Shown in pieces: positions 21,325 to 24,502 of a stretch of DNA of 24,502 bases. A program made the translations under genes and the position numbers. Numbering within the stretch: position 1 is the stretch's first letter; every line of letters begins with the position of its first letter. The notes beneath the pieces were generated by a model. It worked only from the letters and a program-made list of their open reading frames with translations, did not search any database and was not told the origin of the DNA. Source of the stretch: Pelargonium nanum (taxonomy: Eukaryota > Streptophyta > Magnoliopsida > Geraniales > Geraniaceae); the NCBI GenBank assembly GCA_036897485.1, contig JAYMTF010001290.1:1-24502 (forward strand). Direction: 5' to 3'.

Positions 21325-22110
21325 ATGGGAATGCTTATTCTCGGTTGGCACAACTATTTAGGTCATCCAAATGAAAAGATCACTAGAAAGCTCATATCTA
21401 CTTTTCAGTTACATGTCACGTCGGCGAAATTTTTTTCTGTTTGTGGTGCTTGTCAATTAGGAAAACTTCATCGCTTTCATTTATACAATACTCATGTTTC
21501 TGCCTCCAAACCATTTGAACTCATCTATAGTGATGTCTGGGGTCATGCGCCTATTTCTTCTATTAATAAAAATTATTATTTTGTTCAATTTTTTGATTTA
21601 TTTGGGTTTATTTCATCTCTGCTAAAAATCAAGTGTTCAGTGTTTTTACTCAATTTAATGCTATGGTTGAGAAACAATTCGGGGTCCAAATTAAACAAAT
21701 TCAAACGGAATGGGGTGGAGAATACAGAACTTTGACATCTTTCTTTCGAAGGCTCGGTATTCTCCACCGCTATATGTGTCCTCTCAAACATGAGCAAAAT
21801 AGTGCTCCCGAACATCGGCATCGAGTTGAAAAGTCTCTCTCTTTAATTGCTCATGCATATCCTTACCAATCTTGTTTGGGGAACAAGTTATCTCTACATT
21901 TTTATATCTCATTAACAGAACCATCACCATAACACTTTCTCACAAGTCACCATATCAGCTTCTCTATTCCAAGTCTTCTAATTATGCACTTATCAGAACT
22001 TTTGGGTGCTTATGCTTCCCTTTTCTTCAACCGTATAACCCTCACAAGTTAGATTTTTGCTCCAAACTGTGTGTATTTCTTGGTTATAGCAGTAAGCACA
22101 AAGGATACTT
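21325..22110 (+). pseudogene. Copia pre-integrase and integrase remnant
   Basis: The frame at 21325 opens with WHNYLGHPN and CGACQLGK, remnants of the pre-integrase/zinc-binding region, then YSDVWG of the integrase core. The frame shifts near 21620 to one with QTEWGGEYRTL and HEQNSAPEHRHR, and again near 21890 to one with LSHKSPYQLLY and FGCLCFP, the C-terminal part. The usual DWGGE aspartate is Glu here. It is inactive by frameshifts alone. Confidence 0.85.
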
Positions 22111-23460
22111 GTGTCTGTCGTGTCTATATTAATTGCTCGTCATGTGGTTTTTGATGAAACTCAGTTTCCTTATCCTCGTTTTTCATTCAATGTTCAATCT
22201 TGTGGTCTTTCTTCACCTGCTCTACCTCTCACCCTTATTCTCGAGATTAGCAACACCACCTCATCACCATCTTTGGCACTTGAAATTGTTCCGTCCACAC
22301 CTAGTCCGTCTCTTGTGTATGTTCCTCTTGTCTCTTCTCCAACTCCTAATACAACTCTCTTATCCACAACCCCACTTTCATTCAATTTGGAGTCGTCATT
22401 TAGCTCTGCATGTCTGCCTGCCTTGCCTCCAGCATTGCGACATCTTCGGCCGTCCTCGAACACTCGTCATCACATGGTCACAAGAGCATGGATTAACTCT
22501 GTCAAGCCCAATGTCTTGTTCAGCACTTTGTACCATATATATAATGTTGAACCCATTGGATATCTTAAAACTTTGCAGGATACAAATTGGGTCTCTGCTA
22601 TGCACGACAAGCTTCAGGCTCTTCGAGATAATAATACATGGGTCCTTGTACTTCGACCTACCGCTGCTAATTCCATTGGATGTAAATGGGTTTTCCGTCT
22701 CAAGCACAATCCGGATGGAACTGTTGCTCATCACAAAGCTCGTCTCGCGCCAAAGGTTTCAGTCAACGTTTAAGAGTTGATTATTTCGAAACATTCTCTC
22801 CTGTTATTCGTCCTACCACAGTTCGACTGGTGTAGTCTTTGGCTGTTTCTCAAGACTGGTATATTAGACAATTTGACGTTAACAATGTTTTTCTCAACGG
22901 CGAATTCCATGAACAAGTATTTATGCGACAACCGAAAGGTTTCATGGATCAGTCTCGCCCTCACCATGTATGTCTTCTTCGAAAGGCACTTTATGGGCTT
23001 AAACAATCGCCACGTGCTTGGTTTCATAAGCTTCGAGATTTTCTCCTCCAACATGGGTTTCAGGGTTGTGTCTCTGACTCCTCGCTATTTGTTCGACGGT
23101 TTGGTCATTCGATTGACTACATGATTGTTTGTGTTGATGATATTCTTTTTACTGGGAAGAATTATGAATTTCTTAACTCATTTATGGTTATGGTGCATCA
23201 TGCATTTGCTTCAAAGATTTGGGCTTTCTAAATTACTTCTTGGGCATTGAAGTTGCTCGCACCAACAATGGTCTTTTCTTACACCAGTCCAAGTTTGTTC
23301 TTGATGTTCTGCAACGTGTTCACATGCTTGATTGTAAGCCAATGTCCACACCGGCTTCACCTGGCTCTCAGCTCACCAGCAATGGAACTTCTTTACCTGA
23401 TCCAACCTTTATCGCCGTATCGTTGGAGCTTTACAATGTGCTACAATTACCCGTCTAGAT
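22111..23460 (+). pseudogene. Copia linker and reverse transcriptase remnant
   Basis: A Ser/Pro-rich linker (22111-22490) leads into reverse transcriptase. Motifs seen are NTWVLV and GCKWVFRLK (22640-22710), then in another frame QFDVNNVFLNG (about 22870), CLLRKALYGLKQSPRAW (about 22975) and VCVDDILFTG (about 23130). The last is the YVDD catalytic motif with Cys in place of Tyr. A further shift brings in NYFLGIEVA (about 23230). Frame changes near 22755 and 23215 and a stop near 22834 break it. Confidence 0.87.
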
Positions 23461-24084
23461 CTCACGTATGTCGTCAACCGCGTCTGCCAGTTCATGCATT
23501 CTCTCACTTTTGATCATTAGACGACTGTCAAACGAATCCTTTGATACTTGAAAGGAACACATATTCATGGTTTGTTACTTCATCGCTCCACCGGGCAGGA
23601 CTTGGTTGCATTCTTGGACTTCGATTGGGCTGGCGATCCTGACACTTGTCACTCTACTCAAGGCTAGTGTGTTTATTATAGTTGTAATCTAATCTGCTGG
23701 TCTTCCTCCAAACAAACTTCCGTTGCTCGTTCGAGTACTGAAGTTGAGTACAAATCTCTAGCTGCTGCTACTGCCGAGATTATATGGGTTCAACAACATC
23801 TTCGTAAATTAACTTCATGTTTCCTTACCTCGCCCTCCTGCGATTTTTTGTGACTGTCAGCCACATGTATGACTGCCAAACCCTGTTTTTCAAAGAAATC
23901 TAAACACATTCGGATCGATTTCCATTTTGTTTTGTGAAAAGGTTGAGCGTGGCAACCTTCGTGTTTTTCACATTTCGACTCGTCATCAAATTGTCGATAT
24001 CCTCAAAAAGGTTGTCTCAATGAATCTATTCCTATTGTTTCGTCTCAAACTTGGCGTTGCCTCACCGCCCAGTTTGCGGGGGCG
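23461..24084 (+). pseudogene. Copia RNase H remnant and polypurine tract
   Basis: DFDWAG (about 23620) and SVARSSTEVEYKSLAAA (about 23710-23770) mark the RNase H domain of copia elements, with several stops. ISTRHQIVDILKK near 23965 corresponds to the conserved end of the polyprotein. GCGGGGGCG just before the LTR (24076-24084) is a likely polypurine tract. Confidence 0.8.
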
Positions 24085-24318
24085 TGTTAAGGATAATGAA
24101 CATGTGGCTCTTGATAATATATTGTAACATAGTAGATTGCTATTTGTTATGTTGTATTTATCATGTATTGATAGTTATCAGTCTCTAGCTAATTATCATC
24201 ATGTACTTATCTTGTATTTATCATATACTGATATAAATACATCTCTCTCAACCATGTTGGTTGCTGAGACACTTCACCATTTTACAATTTCTTCTCATAT
24301 GTTATTATTTGGTTAACA
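24085..24318 (+). repeat. 3' LTR of the copia element, 234 bp
   Basis: It begins TGTTAA and ends TTAACA, the inverted TG...CA ends of an LTR, directly after the polypurine tract. TATAAATA at about 24232-24239 is a plausible LTR promoter. A 22-base segment starting TTGTATTTATCAT occurs twice 60 bases apart (24152 and 24212), an internal duplication in the likely U3. The far end was set by the terminal repeat, since no full 5' LTR remains for comparison. Confidence 0.75.
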
Positions 24319-24502
24319 AAAATAAAAAAAATTGTAAAAAATGAAATCGATCAAATTATTTGCACTTTCACAAATATTTAAATAATTATGCAAGAAAAAA
24401 TGTTACTTTTCATTTAAAAATTATAAGCGCTACAAAAAAATATATAAAAAAATCTGATTCGTGATTAAAATAACTAGAATTGTTCATGTGTAGGTGCTGA
24501 CC
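24319..24502. other. AT-rich flank, nothing recognised
   Basis: A-rich sequence with no ORF, repeat or motif that I can name. Confidence 0.7.

Larger units (their letters stand above)
21307..24318 (+). mobile_element. Degenerate Ty1/copia LTR retrotransposon lacking its 5' third
   Basis: Domain order pre-integrase, integrase, reverse transcriptase, RNase H, then a 3' LTR identifies a Ty1/copia (Pseudoviridae-like) element on the plus strand. Reading frame changes at least five times and several in-frame stops occur, so no functional polyprotein can be made. Gag, protease, the primer-binding site and almost all of the 5' LTR are missing. A short block identical to the LTR start (TGTTAAGGATAATGA, 21307-21321) sits directly before the pre-integrase segment. 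No target-site duplication is apparent (TGTTA before, AAAAT after). It sits outside both intact genes, about 2 kb upstream of LHY. Confidence 0.9.

Noticed and set aside
22133..22780. 215-codon plus-strand frame and antisense frames over the copia linker
   Set aside because: The parallel frame carries the real linker and reverse transcriptase motifs; these are shadows in low-complexity sequence.
1..24502. Transfer RNA or other structural RNA genes
   Set aside because: No B-box-like GGTTCGA with a matching cloverleaf, and no rRNA or snRNA signature, was noticed on either strand.

Overview
The window is nuclear DNA of a flowering plant, almost certainly a eudicot. It is AT-rich, with GT-AG spliced genes and many degenerate plant transposable elements. 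Two intact genes can be assembled exon by exon, and they face each other tail to tail. The species cannot be named from the sequence alone.

Bases 1-5291 hold a short element-like tail (about 1-205), a promoter and leader with small upstream ORFs, and a 13-exon plus-strand gene. That gene encodes an ATG1-type autophagy Ser/Thr kinase (about 687 aa, N-terminal kinase and C-terminal ATG1-specific region). Bases 5292-6399 are the convergent gap. Bases 6400-18427 (minus strand) carry the coding exons of LHY (LATE ELONGATED HYPOCOTYL), a single-MYB SHAQK-type transcription factor of the circadian clock, about 766 aa. The non-coding 5' exon and promoter lie at about 18430-19800.

The LHY gene is split right after the MYB domain by a 9,193-bp intron (8684-17876). 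This intron holds a decayed RTE-like LINE, a long-armed fold-back element, a hAT-type MITE with a perfect 8-bp target duplication, a 22-bp-arm hairpin with a 76-bp tandem duplication, a Stowaway-type MITE with a duplicated terminal segment, and several microsatellites. The LHY upstream region has a TATA box, a CCAAT box, four ACGTG (G-box/ABRE) cores and TCP-like sites.

Beyond the LHY promoter, 20056-20460 (minus) is a broken RNase H-like fragment. Bases 21307-24318 (plus) are a decayed Ty1/copia retrotransposon. It keeps one full 3' LTR and broken integrase, reverse transcriptase and RNase H segments, but has lost gag, protease and nearly all of the 5' LTR. No RNA gene, CRISPR array or unknown multi-gene system was found. 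The main interest lies in the architecture of LHY and in the nested repeats.
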